Shown piece after piece: positions 1-9,360 of a stretch of 64,000 nt of DNA (its first letter is position 1; each line of letters begins with the position of its first letter). The position numbers and the translations under genes were made by a program. The notes under the pieces were generated by a model. It saw only the letters and a program-made list of their open reading frames with translations, did not search any database and was not told the DNA's origin. This stretch comes from Mauremys mutica (lineage: Eukaryota > Chordata > Testudines > Geoemydidae), in the NCBI RefSeq assembly GCF_020497125.1, contig NC_059094.1, positions 6,179,733-6,243,732 on the forward strand. The letters are read 5' to 3'.

Positions 1-1200
1 GCTGGTAGCAGGCCCTGAGTGAGGGAAGATACCAGCGTCTTAACTGGCTCCTACTACTTCAGCTGCCTGCCTGTTCTCCTCAAGTGGGTTCTGGGAAGCA
101 GCAGGAAACAGGAAGCTCCCTGAGAAGCTGGTGTTAATCAGTCCAGGTTTCTGGGGTGCTTGAGAGGTACATAAGAGGCTCCTCCTCCTCCTCTCTCTCC
201 GTCAGCTCCTGCTGCTTTCTGTTATTCCCTCTCACCTCTTCTCCTGCCTGCCTGTTATGTCGCTTGTGCCCTCCTTCCTCCAGCACAGCACTCCATCATC
301 TCTGTGCATCTAGAGCAGAGAGAATACATATGCACCAGGAGCAGACAATTTTCTACACTCTGGGTCCTAGTGGAGCCCCACTAGGACCTAGTGGCACCTG
401 AGGCGGCCGCCTCAGTTCGCCTCATGGTAAGGCCAGCCCTGCAGGTGTGGCTCAGTAAGCCATGTTCCATGGTAGACGCTGAACCATACAGAGAATAACT
501 CCTACTACCAGGTATTCCTTTAGCTCAAGCAATAGCAGTGTGTGCTGAGGCTATAATGAGCCTGGATTCAAATTCTGCTGTCAGCTTGTGAGGAAAAATA
601 GCAATGATCTTGTAATTGAAGATTGTATCACATTGTAGATAGAATTAACCTTTAATTCTAGTATCCCTAACTGTGAAGTAACCCAAATGTCTTTTGACAC
701 AGTTTTTTGTATGAAATTATATATATCTAGGTCCCCTGTTACATTAGCACAGTTTAGGGGACTCGATGCTTCACAGCACAGTTAATGCTCAGTCGAATCC
801 AGCCCGGCTCAGTAGGGGTTAAAAGCAGTTTTCATCGAATGGATGTTTAAGTGGCCTTGATATGAGATTAGTTTGGAGAGTCTCAGTTCCTGCTCTTGCA
901 TCAGAAACTCCCCACCATGCTTTGCACTAACTGGCAAACTCAGCAGAGAGCCCTAAAAAGGCATGAGCCATAGAGGCTAAACTACCTGCTGCCCCTCCAG
1001 ACCAGGACTGCAGCACACAGAGGGGGAAGGAAGCCTTCACCGTGGATGAGCATCAGGCTTCATTCCGCCGGCACTACAGCTACAGAGTTTCTTCTTTTTA
1101 TACTTCTGAAGTGATGTGTATGGTTAGATGCACTTTTAAAAATATTCAAAGTAACTAATGAAATGATTTGCATACATTGTCACGCATGAAGCTGCACAGA
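1..1200. other. No gene seen; unique sequence with a palindrome cluster
   Basis: I see no coding region or recognisable repeat family here. A short CT-rich tract lies near 180-210. The only notable structure is the palindrome cluster at 363-415, listed separately. The rest looks like ordinary AT-leaning non-coding DNA. Confidence 0.5.
363..415. repeat. Cluster of overlapping inverted repeats and an 18-bp perfect palindrome
   Basis: GGTCCTAGTGG (363-373) pairs with CCACTAGGACC (378-388) across a 4-nt loop. CCACTAGG (378-385) also pairs with CCTAGTGG (387-394) across 1 nt, so the middle copy can pair with either side. Immediately after comes CTGAGGCGGCCGCCTCAG (398-415), an 18-bp palindrome with no spacer. 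Function is unknown. It may be a mutational product or the core of an unrecognised foldback repeat. Confidence 0.8.
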
Positions 1201-1210
1201 ACTTGACAGA

Positions 1211-1880
1211 TTGTGATAGGGTGTCCACGGCTTGGAAGGGGCCAATTAACTCCCCTGGCTGCACCTGGAGGAGGAACCAGGGATTGATTAAATGAGGCTC
1301 GGCTAGACAGGAGGTACCTGTATAAAACCCAGAAACTGAGAGCAGAAAGGGCCTACAGGAAAGTAGGTTGCAGTCACCCTCTGGGAGGAGGGAGGGTGGT
1401 GAACCCAGAGAATGGGGAAGCCAGATAGGTAGGAGAAGGCTCAGGGGGAAGCAGCAAGGTAGGACAGTGCAGGCTTTGGCTGCTGACCAGAGGGCCCCTG
1501 AGCTGGAACCTGGAGTAGAGGGTGGGCCCGGGTTCCCCTACCTGCCACTAGGGATGTTGCACTGGCAGGGCAGTGGACAGCCGGGCATAGTTGGTCTGGG
1601 AAAGACTTTGTTCCATTACTCCCGGAAGGGGAACCTGTATGGTGACCGGGCTGGAGGGCTGAGTCACGAAGAGGTGGCTGCAGTTCCTGGAGTGAGAGGT
1701 GCTGCAGGGTGAGACAGGATGGGTGAAGACCCCACCCAAGGAGGGTGCAATGCCTGGTAGAGCTAATCCCCAGGAGGAGATGCCACCTGCGGTGAGTGGA
1801 CCCCAGGACACAGGGGTCATGGAATTCTCAGACCATAATAAACTAAAATCAAATAATCTCAGTCCCAGAGCTCAGGCCTT
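1211..1880. repeat. Unclassified dispersed repeat, possibly LTR-like
   Basis: This GC- and purine-rich block differs from its AT-rich flanks. It has a TATAAAA at 1321-1327 and an AATAAA at 1837-1842, a spacing seen in LTRs and other transcribed repeats. From memory, the wording resembles a repeat common in turtle genomes, but I cannot name the family. No paired LTR, primer-binding site or TSD was found. Edges are approximate. Confidence 0.3.
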
Positions 1881-2424
1881 ATGAAAGTCAAAAGAATAAA
1901 ACTAACTTGGAGTTTCTGGCCCATGCTGGTTTTGAGGTGCAAGTGGCATAAACCTTTTATCCCCCAAGGGCCAAATACTGATTTTTCCCAACACCATGTC
2001 AGATTACCCCAAAATCTCTGATAAAACTCTCTTCCAGGAGAGGACCACTATGATGTCTCCATTTGCCCTCTGAGCCCAAACAGACACTATGGTTATCAGC
2101 AAGGACAGACCCCAAAACCTTTGGTTCCAAAAGTACAAGCCCTGCCACTTGAATGACAAGACTTTTCTGTTGCTGTAGCAGTATTTGGATTATCAGGAGA
2201 GGCACCAGATAAAACAATCACATGCTTAACCATTTCATTACCCCACACATAAGGAACTTCAGGTGGATTGGTGTCATTTTGGTGAAATTCATGGAAGGAC
2301 TCAGTGGTCAAAACCACGCTTGTAACAGGGAGCTAATCATCAGCTTGCCTTCTGAGAGACCACTACCACTCCACAAAGTAAGGGTTTGTATTTTCCCATC
2401 ACTATACAAACATTACCCTAGTTA

Positions 2425-2515
2425 ATCCTCAGGCACAGCTGTGAGAGGGGTCAGTATTACCCCATTACACATGAGGGAAGCAAGGACTGGAGAGGTTAAG
2501 TGGCTTGCATGGAAG
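2425..2515 (-). repeat. MIR/CORE-SINE-like remnant
   Basis: Read on the minus strand, this contains the degenerate run typical of MIR: a short exact-word match to the 'aacttaacctc' segment, then the segment equivalent to 'cccatttacagatgggg' in altered form. It is old, diverged and lacks clear ends. The family call is by pattern only. Confidence 0.4.
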
Positions 2516-2536
2516 TCTACGTGTCTCTGGGTCTCT

Positions 2537-3314
2537 AAAAGCAGCAAAGAATCCTGTGGCACCTTATAGACTAACAGACGTTTTGCAGCATGAGCTTTCG
2601 TGGGTGAATACCCACTTCGTCGGATGTAAGTAGTGGAAATTTCCAGGGGCAGGTATATATATGCAAGCAAGAAGCAAGCTAGAGATAACGAGGTTAGTTC
2701 AATCAGGGAGGATGAGGCCCTGTTCTAGCAGTTGAGGTGTGAAAACCAAGGGAGGAGAAACTGGTTCTGTAGTTGGCAAGCCATTCACAGTCTTTGTTTA
2801 ATCCTGAGCTGATGGTGTCACATTTGCAGATGAACTGAAGCTGAGCAGTATCTCTTTGAAGTCTGGTCCTGAAGTTTTTTTGCTGCAGGATGGCCACCTT
2901 AAGATCTGCTATTGTGTGGTCAGGGAGGTTGAAGTGTTCTCCTACAGGTTTTTGTATATTGCCATTCCTAATATCTGATTTGTGTCCATTTATCCTTTTC
3001 CGTAGAGACTGTCCAGTTTGGCCGATGTACATAGCGGAGGGCCATTGCTGGCATATGATGGCGTATATTACATTGGTGGACGTGCAGGTGAATGAACCGG
3101 TGATGGTGTGGCTGATCTGGTTAGGTCCTGTGATGGTGTCGCTGGTGTAGGTATGTGGGCAGAGTTGGCATCGAGGTTTGTTGCATGGATTGGTTCCTGA
3201 GTTAGAGTTACTATGGTGCAGTGTGCAGTTACTGGTGAGAATATGCTTCAGGTTGGCAGGTTATCTGTGGGCGAGGACTGGCCTGCCACCCAAGGCCTGT
3301 GAAAGTGTGGGATC
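2537..3314 (-). mobile_element. Penelope-like retroelement, 3' part with GIY-YIG endonuclease
   Basis: A minus-strand open frame runs with interruptions from about 3314 down to 2703. It carries the Penelope connector, rich in C and H (e.g. NPCNKPRCQLCPHTYTSDT), then the GIY-YIG start MYIGQTGQSLRKRINGHKSD at about 3032 and the conserved downstream H-N-L-P-D-H segment. In intact elements this domain cuts target DNA beside the reverse transcriptase, which is absent here, so the copy is 5'-truncated. At least one in-frame stop (about 3260) precedes the endonuclease. The non-coding 3' end (2537-2700) matches the short tail at 18120-18246. Confidence 0.85.
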
Positions 3315-3544
3315 ATCATCTGTAAAATGGGGTACTTACCATACATGAAATCTGAAAACATACAGGACTAAAGGATGTCCACAGCCACTTGCTTGCAGAT
3401 AGGTGAGTAATATTCTCTGAAATAATGGATACAATGAGACCCAGAGGTCAAGGCCCACATTTTCAAAACTGGCCTCTGATTTTGGGTGCCTCCAAGAATT
3501 GAAGTACTCGAAATTAGAAGCCACTTGAGAAAATATTGGCCTTA

Positions 3545-3690
3545 GACTTGCTGAGCCTTAGTTTCTCCATCTGTATAATGAGGTCAATTAATATTTTCCT
3601 ACTGCACTTCAGAGGGGTGTCGTGACTCCTCATCCAATAAGGTTTTTAAAGTGCTACACAAATGCAGACTATTATTAATGCTACTTACTG
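3545..3690 (+). repeat. MIR/CORE-SINE-like remnant
   Basis: The sequence has the MIR-like 'cttagtttctccatctgta' word, followed by a degenerate 'gtaaagtgctacaca' equivalent and an ATTATTA-rich tail in the expected order. No TSD is visible. It is old and non-coding. Confidence 0.5.
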
Positions 3691-3699
3691 CTATTGGAT

Positions 3700-3765
3700 G
3701 GATCATAACTCAGGATCTCATGGCTCCCAGGCCTGTACTTAATCCACTAGATCATGTGGCTTTGG
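3700..3765 (-). repeat. MIR-like 5' fragment
   Basis: On the minus strand this resembles the tRNA-derived head of a MIR: a 'ctagtggattaagta' box-A-like word, then a segment like 'ggcctgggagccatgagatc'. It abuts the plus-strand remnant at 3545-3690. The short length keeps confidence low. Confidence 0.35.
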
Positions 3766-4194
3766 CAGGACTTTTAGGAAAACCTGATGCAAATTTCCAG
3801 GCCTAAAGCATCGGTGCCACAGGGATTTGCCATGATATTTCTCTGCAGAAATTTTACAAAGCCTGAAGTGTGGCTAGGTGTGCTTCCTAAATAGTGCTTG
3901 GCACTGATACAGTGTCTAGGAAGTTGGCATCAGACCGACATGTACTTCCTGAAGTACACACAAGTCAACCTGCAGAATTCAGAGTGCTGTGATGCTCAAA
4001 GTACAAACGCAGATTGTAATAACTTCAAAATTCCTGCCAGCTGCCCTAACACTAGTGTAAGGCACCAGTACATGCCAAGAGCAACCTATAAAATCAAATC
4101 TGAAGCTTGTAGGCCGAGCTGCCTTTGTGTTATGCTGTTCCCAGGATATGTTAGGAAAATTCCCAAAGGTGAGGAACAGCTAATTTTTTAAACT

Positions 4195-5330
4195 CGCCAC
4201 AGCTTCTAAATACTTCATCTGCTTCAGACTTTCCAGAAAAATATCTTCTTCTTCTTCTTCCTCCTCCATGCCTTAATCCCATCAACCGGGGTCCGCTCTA
4301 CGAGTCCCCACACTCCTAAGTGCTCTATTCAATGCCACGTCCTCTACCACACCACATGCTAACATGTCTTCCTTTGTGACATCCCACCACTTCTCCTTGG
4401 GTCAGCCCCTCAATCGTCTTCCTTCGATCTTGCTGTTACCCAGGCAGTTGTCAGGACTGCACTTTACATGCACAGACCATCTGAGCCTGCAGGCCCTCGT
4501 TTTTTCATTTCTGGGTGTTACTTTGAGCATGTCTCTAACATACACATTCCTCACACGCTCTCCCTGGCTCACACCACTCATCCAGCTCAATATTCACATT
4601 TCTCCGGAACAGATTGTTTGCTCTTATTTCCCCTGTGTTGCCCAACACTCAGCACCACACCTTGAAACTGGACAGACCCCCATCTGAGAGCCTCTCCCTA
4701 CCGTCCTGCTATCTTCCTGTCACATTCTACACCACTTATCTCTCGCCATTTGAAACAGGCATTTATTATCCTAACTCAAATGTTGTCATCCCTGTCCCCA
4801 CTTGCTAGGAGTCTGGAACCCAGATACTTGAAACTTTGTGCTTTCAGTATTGTCTGCCCATCTAGTTTCAGGGATAATTCTTCGGTGTTACATTATTGAA
4901 ATTATATCATAGACTCCATTATTCCCCTGCTTATTTTGAGCCCACGTCTCTCTAACACATCTCTCCACTTATCGAGATGCTGTTCTAGACTTTCTCTTCA
5001 CGGCATAGAATGATATCGTCTGCAAACAGCACGCACCAATGTGCCTCCTCCTGTATGCTCCTTGTGAGGGTGTTATATGGACAAAGATAAACAAGAAGGG
5101 TCTCAGTGCTGATCCCTGATGCACTCCCATCTTTATCAATACTTAATCTGTTTCACCAGCAGAAGTTCTGACTATTGACACTGCACGTACATATATAGCT
5201 TAAGAAGGCACATAAAGTTATCAAACCATTTTCTCCTTCATGGACAACCATGATTTCTCCTGGAATTCAGTCAAAGGCCTTTTCCAGATCAATAAACACC
5301 ATGTGACTATTTTTTCAGAAAAAATCTACC
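4195..5330 (-). mobile_element. RTE-type LINE reverse-transcriptase remnant
   Basis: The minus strand encodes, in several broken frames, the order of an RTE reverse transcriptase. Motif A reads MVFIDLEKAFD (5270-5302), followed by a stop. A 'MGVHQGSALRPFLF'-like segment lies near 5085-5130. The catalytic box LFADDIILC has its FADD codons at 5015-5026. The end near 4240-4300 has an acidic run fed by a CTT/CTC microsatellite. Stops and frameshifts are frequent, so it is long dead, although the two catalytic aspartates survive. The endonuclease is not seen, so the copy is 5'-truncated. Confidence 0.75.
4243..4268. repeat. CTT/CTC microsatellite
   Basis: About five CTT units run into CTC units within the RTE remnant; read on the minus strand they give a glutamate run. 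Confidence 0.8.
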
Positions 5331-5816
5331 AATCATATTTATGCAGATACTAGCATCTCTAAGGCAGGAGCTTCTGCTTCCAATGGGCTTCCAATGGGCA
5401 AAGTTTTCATTTTACTGGTTTACTAGGGAAATTCACTTCCACCTCTTTCTAATATCCCAGCCCAGTTAGCAGTTCTCCCCTGATCACAGCTAGTTAAGGC
5501 AGAGAGCTACACGAAATCTCTCTGCTTCTGTCCCTCTTGCCGCCTTTACATAATACATTTCTTTTCAGACATAAGGATTTGAATGAAATAGGCAATTCAG
5601 CTGAGCCTACGCACTCAGTTCACTGGGAGTTCATTTCAACTCAGCTGAACTGCGGTACCTGTCATTTAAAAAAACCCAAAACAATGGTACATTCTGCTTG
5701 GATTTTCAGCTTCATTTATCAAGGATTCTGTATGGGTCTAAATTCATTGCTCTTCAGGCCTATTCTCTTCGCTGGGTATCAGAATGGCCCAGTGAGTTAT
5801 AGCACAGAACGCTTTA

Positions 5817-5922
5817 CAGGCAGAAGAAAAATGCTTTTCCTCTCCCACATTCACTGCACACGAGCAAAACCAGAGCTGGGAGGCTGAGGCAGTTTGTGTG
5901 TGTGTTGGGCCAGGCTCGCTAG
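5817..5922 (+). repeat. Local duplicate block A, copy 1
   Basis: This 106-bp block is repeated at 6769-6873 with about five differences and one single-base indel by eye. It includes a (GT)n stretch and the word 'gctgggaggctgaggcag'. It sits in otherwise unique DNA upstream of the MITE that holds copy 2. Confidence 0.85.
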
Positions 5923-6140
5923 GGCTGGCGTAGCAATGTCAGTCCCACTCCGCATGAGGCAGAGCAGGCGGTGTTCCTGGCACCGCCCTCCTTCGGGATT
6001 CCTGCTGCAGGCGGGCAGCTGTAACTCTCTGTAGGAGGCTCCAAGGGCAGGAGCTGCCTTGGGGAGGAGACTCGGAATCTGTGCACTCCCTGGCCACATG
6101 CTCAATGCAGCCAACACGGCCCACTTTAGGAGCCGAGCAG

Positions 6141-6245
6141 ATGCTCTAGAGACCCTTTAAGGAAGGCTGCAGCTTCTTTCTGCCACAAAAACTTCCTCCT
6201 CTGGACTCCCCCTGTCCTCTGCCCCCCTGTCCTCACTGACACTGG
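6141..6245 (+). repeat. Local duplicate block B, copy 1
   Basis: The block from 'atgctctagagaccctttaa' onward recurs at 7389-7496 with scattered mismatches and C-rich length changes. Order A1-B1-A2-B2 along the strand suggests a duplicated local segment that later took insertions. Confidence 0.75.
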
Positions 6246-6453
6246 CAGCAGCCAGTCTACGCCCTGAAGCCAATCTAGCCCCCACTCTTAAAATGGAGAG
6301 CCTGCTTCTGCACGGCCTTGCACCGTGGGTCATCATTTACACCTGTGCAAAAAGTGAAACAAGGGTTCAAAATGCTACCAGATCAGGAAGGCTACATCTA
6401 CTCTACTAGCCGGGGTGCGAGTCCCAGCTCGGATACATCTACTCACATTAGCA

Positions 6454-6672
6454 CAGTGGTTCTCAAACTTTCGTACCGGTGACCCCTTTCACGCAGCGAG
6501 CCTCTGAGTGCGACCCCCGTTATGAATTAAAAACACTTGTTTATATATTTAACACCATCATAAATGCCGGATGCAAAGCAGGGTTTGGGGTGGAGGCTGA
6601 CAGCTCTCGACCCCCCACATAATAACCTCACAACCCCTGAGGGGTCCTGCCCCCGCAGTTTGAGAACCCCTG
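6454..6672. mobile_element. hAT-type MITE with 8-bp TSD
   Basis: The element begins CAGTGGTTCTCAAACTTT and ends AGTTTGAGAACCCCTG, inverted termini of the hAT pattern. Flanks are CATTAGCA (6446-6453) and CGTTAGCA (6673-6680), a 7/8 TSD. It has no coding capacity (219 bp) and lies inside the left arm of the larger MITE, so it is the younger insertion. Confidence 0.85.
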
Positions 6673-6768
6673 CGTTAGCACGAGTATAAACCGCAGTGTG
6701 GCTGCGACAGCACATGTAGCACCAGCGGAGGCACGACTGAGCCATGCCAAGTACAGACCCACCAGTGC

Positions 6769-6873
6769 CAGGCAGAAGAAAGAGCTTTTCCTCTCTCTCA
6801 TTCACTGCACACGAGCAAAACCAGAGCTGGGAGGCTGAGGCAGTTTGTGTGTGTGTTGAGCCAGGCTCGCTAG
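6769..6873 (+). repeat. Local duplicate block A, copy 2
   Basis: This is about 95% identical by eye to 5817-5922. It lies between the two arms of the 6390-6996 MITE. Confidence 0.85.
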
Positions 6874-7388
6874 CCAGGCTGTCTGTGCTGGCGAGGCTAC
6901 ACTGCGATTTATACTCACCCTAGCGTGATGAGAGCGAGCCCAAGTATGTGCCCACAAGCAAGGGAATCACACCCCTAGCTGGTAGTGGAGACATAACAAA
7001 GACAAAGCTTTGTACCCACTTTGTACCAGTTCACTGACAATACAATAGGCAACACAGTGAAGAAACAGGTGTGTATATATACGCTTTTGCCAGAAATCTC
7101 ACACAGGCCTTCCTGCCTTGGTTATCTCCAACTACCTAAGCCTGCATAAAAGGCACGGAAGCCTTCAGCTACATTTGAAGACAAAGCTCTTTTGCGCTTT
7201 GTCAGATATCCCAGAGCGACACTGCGAACTCACCAGCACTTTGCTACAAGACGGACAGGCAGCTCTATGTTTCCAACGGATGAGAGAGAGAATCCTGACA
7301 GGTCTCACGAACTGGGACCCCCTAGAAGGGCAACACTACGGAAAGACGCCAGGTTAATGTGACAGTCCTTGAGCTATCATGCTAAAGG

Positions 7389-7496
7389 ATGCTCCAGAGA
7401 CCCTTGAAGGAAGGTTGCAGCTTCTTTCTGCCCCCAAAACTTCCTCCTCTGGACCCCGCCCCCACCATGCTCTCTGCCAGGTTTCTCACTGACGCT
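7389..7496 (+). repeat. Local duplicate block B, copy 2
   Basis: This is the second copy of the block at 6141-6245, 1248 bp downstream. The two copies of A are 952 bp apart; the roughly 300-bp difference fits extra DNA between A2 and B2, part of which is the right arm of the MITE. Confidence 0.75.
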
Positions 7497-7499
7497 AGC

Positions 7500-9270
7500 G
7501 TCTATTATCGTCTGTTCTCTCCAAACCTCTTCATCTGACGTTCGCTTTGACGTCACGGTCACAAAGAATACTTTCTGGATGGGGGAGGGGAATTTCCCTA
7601 CATACTGTTGCAGGCGGTGATGGGTTCGAAACGTCGGCGCATCTCAGTGGAAAGGAGCAGTTTTGGCATCGCTCTGTTTAAGAAGCTGTTTATTTACAAT
7701 ATTCTCTCTAGACTCTTTAAAGCCCCGTTTCTGCTCCAGTTTCTCAAGTCTCTGCTCTCCTTGCCCTCCAGTTTTCTCCTGTCGTCTTGCTGTGTTTGTG
7801 CTGGCTGTTATCTGGGGAACACCTCTCTCCACCTCGCTCTCCTTCTCATTCGTTGCCTCTCTCTTCTCACCGCTCTATCCTCTAATTCCTTTGTCCCTTC
7901 TTTTCTTTTTGTAATCACCCCTCTCTGATGGAGTCTGTCCCTCCTGCATTTGGGCCATACAGCATGTCAGTACCATCCCTACACAATGCAATGTGCCCTC
8001 CGCCTCCTCCTGCCATCGGCCACTCTTGATCCTGGTTTCCTCACTAACTGCATTCTCAATGGCAATCACAGTCAAGCGGCACTAATGAGCCCTGCTAAAC
8101 AGCCAGCAGGAGGCAGGAGGAGGCAGAGCCCTGCAACGATAGCGTTTAAAGACTGTACGGCCCAAGAGGAGCTGAATGGCGGCAAAGAACCCAGCGCAGA
8201 ATCAAGCAGTCATCAGCATCAGTGAAGGATTCTCCTGTAAAACCAGGTCTACAAGAACCCAGGTCCCTTCTCTATAGGTCTCAAGAGCATTAAGCCTAGT
8301 GATAACATGGGATCAATCAATGGTCACTCAAAAGCTGTGCTGGAGTTTGATTAATCGCCTGTTGCATTCAACCCCATTATCTTTCCACGGGCTTTGCATA
8401 TTAGGGCAATTACTGTTAGAGGCAAGACATTCCTCAAGAACACGGCATAAATTAAAGAGGCCAGGAAAAATAATCACATACTCACCAACATCTGAACCTG
8501 AAATAATCAAAACAAACCGCTAGACAACAAATATTAGTCATTTCCCCGCTTCAGGCCCTTTTCCCTGAATCCACAAATCAGGGAGAATTGTGTTCATTGC
8601 CGCTTCTCTACCAACAGATGGTGCTGCAATTACTTCATAAAACAGCGCGGCTCCAGGACAACTAAGGGCATCTGGAGCACCTCAATGCTCGCTGACTTTG
8701 ATGGGCGCTGGGGGAATTCTGTACTCCTAATATCAGGCCGCTAAGTACTCTGGGTGCTAGAATAACCACCCACAAGTATGTGAAGAGCGTAAACACCCAG
8801 GAGGGAGATGAATTGCTTTGGATGAGTTGTGAGAGCAGAGGTAATAAGTACTAGTCCTGGTTAAGTGCCAGCAGTGATCGGCACTGCCCAGGCTACCTAC
8901 GTGTTTATAGTGCCCTCACTGCTGGAGTGCCTGAGTGGCAGACCCACCATGGCAGACCCACAGTGCCTACGCCTCCAGATTTACAAGATGGAATTAAAAC
9001 AAAAGAAAAATTGGGCTGACCATCCGGTAGATCCCCCTCAGTGACGTGCTGGATTGATAGTCCCCAAATGGAAGTGGCTGAATCTCCATTGCTTGAATCA
9101 TTTAAACCCAAACAGGACAAGGCACTTGGACATATGCTGGAGGGTGACTGGTCCCTCGGGGGAGGGGATATAATGATTGGATAGTAAAAACTGGAGATGA
9201 AAAAGAACTGTTCCTTCCATTTTCTTCTGATTACACATCAATAACATTCTTGTTCCTGTTCTTTTTTTTG
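7500..9270. other. No gene seen
   Basis: The stretch has a CT-rich part (about 7680-7920) on the plus strand, matching AG-rich ORF shadows on the other. Nothing resembling a known protein or repeat family was recognised. Confidence 0.4.
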
Positions 9271-9278
9271 TTTTCCAG

Positions 9279-9359
9279 TGCCTTCCTACACAGTCAGTCA
9301 GTACCTCTGACACAGAACACTGAGGAAAAATGGAAACTCCTCTTTGTACACCAGCTCAG
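9279..9359 (+). other. Candidate small exon with a start codon (unidentified gene)
   Basis: A pyrimidine tract ending TTTTTTTTGTTTTCCAG (to 9278) is followed by 81 bp and then CAG|GTAAGA (donor at 9360). Inside is an ATG at 9330 in a good context (A at -3, G at +4) that opens a ten-codon frame, METPLCTPAQ, ending exactly at the donor in phase 0. This is the structure of an exon carrying the 5' UTR and first codons. I do not recognise the peptide and see no partner exon in the window, so it may be chance. Confidence 0.35.
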
Positions 9360-9360
9360 G

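Larger units (their letters stand above)
6390..6996. mobile_element. Long-TIR MITE, split by a hAT element and carrying block A in its centre
   Basis: The left arm (from 6390, resuming after the hAT insertion at 6673) and the right arm (about 6880-6996) are inverted copies of each other over roughly 110 bp, including the shared words 'gagtataaa' and 'cgcagtgt'. The centre between the arms holds block A copy 2. In related elements I recall, the centre continues the palindrome, so the block looks captured. TSDs could not be fixed. Edges are approximate. Confidence 0.6.

Noticed and set aside
9330..9359. METPL start resembling known proteins such as VGLL4 or lamin A/C isoforms
   Set aside because: Four or five shared residues after a start codon are not evidence, and the following residues differ.
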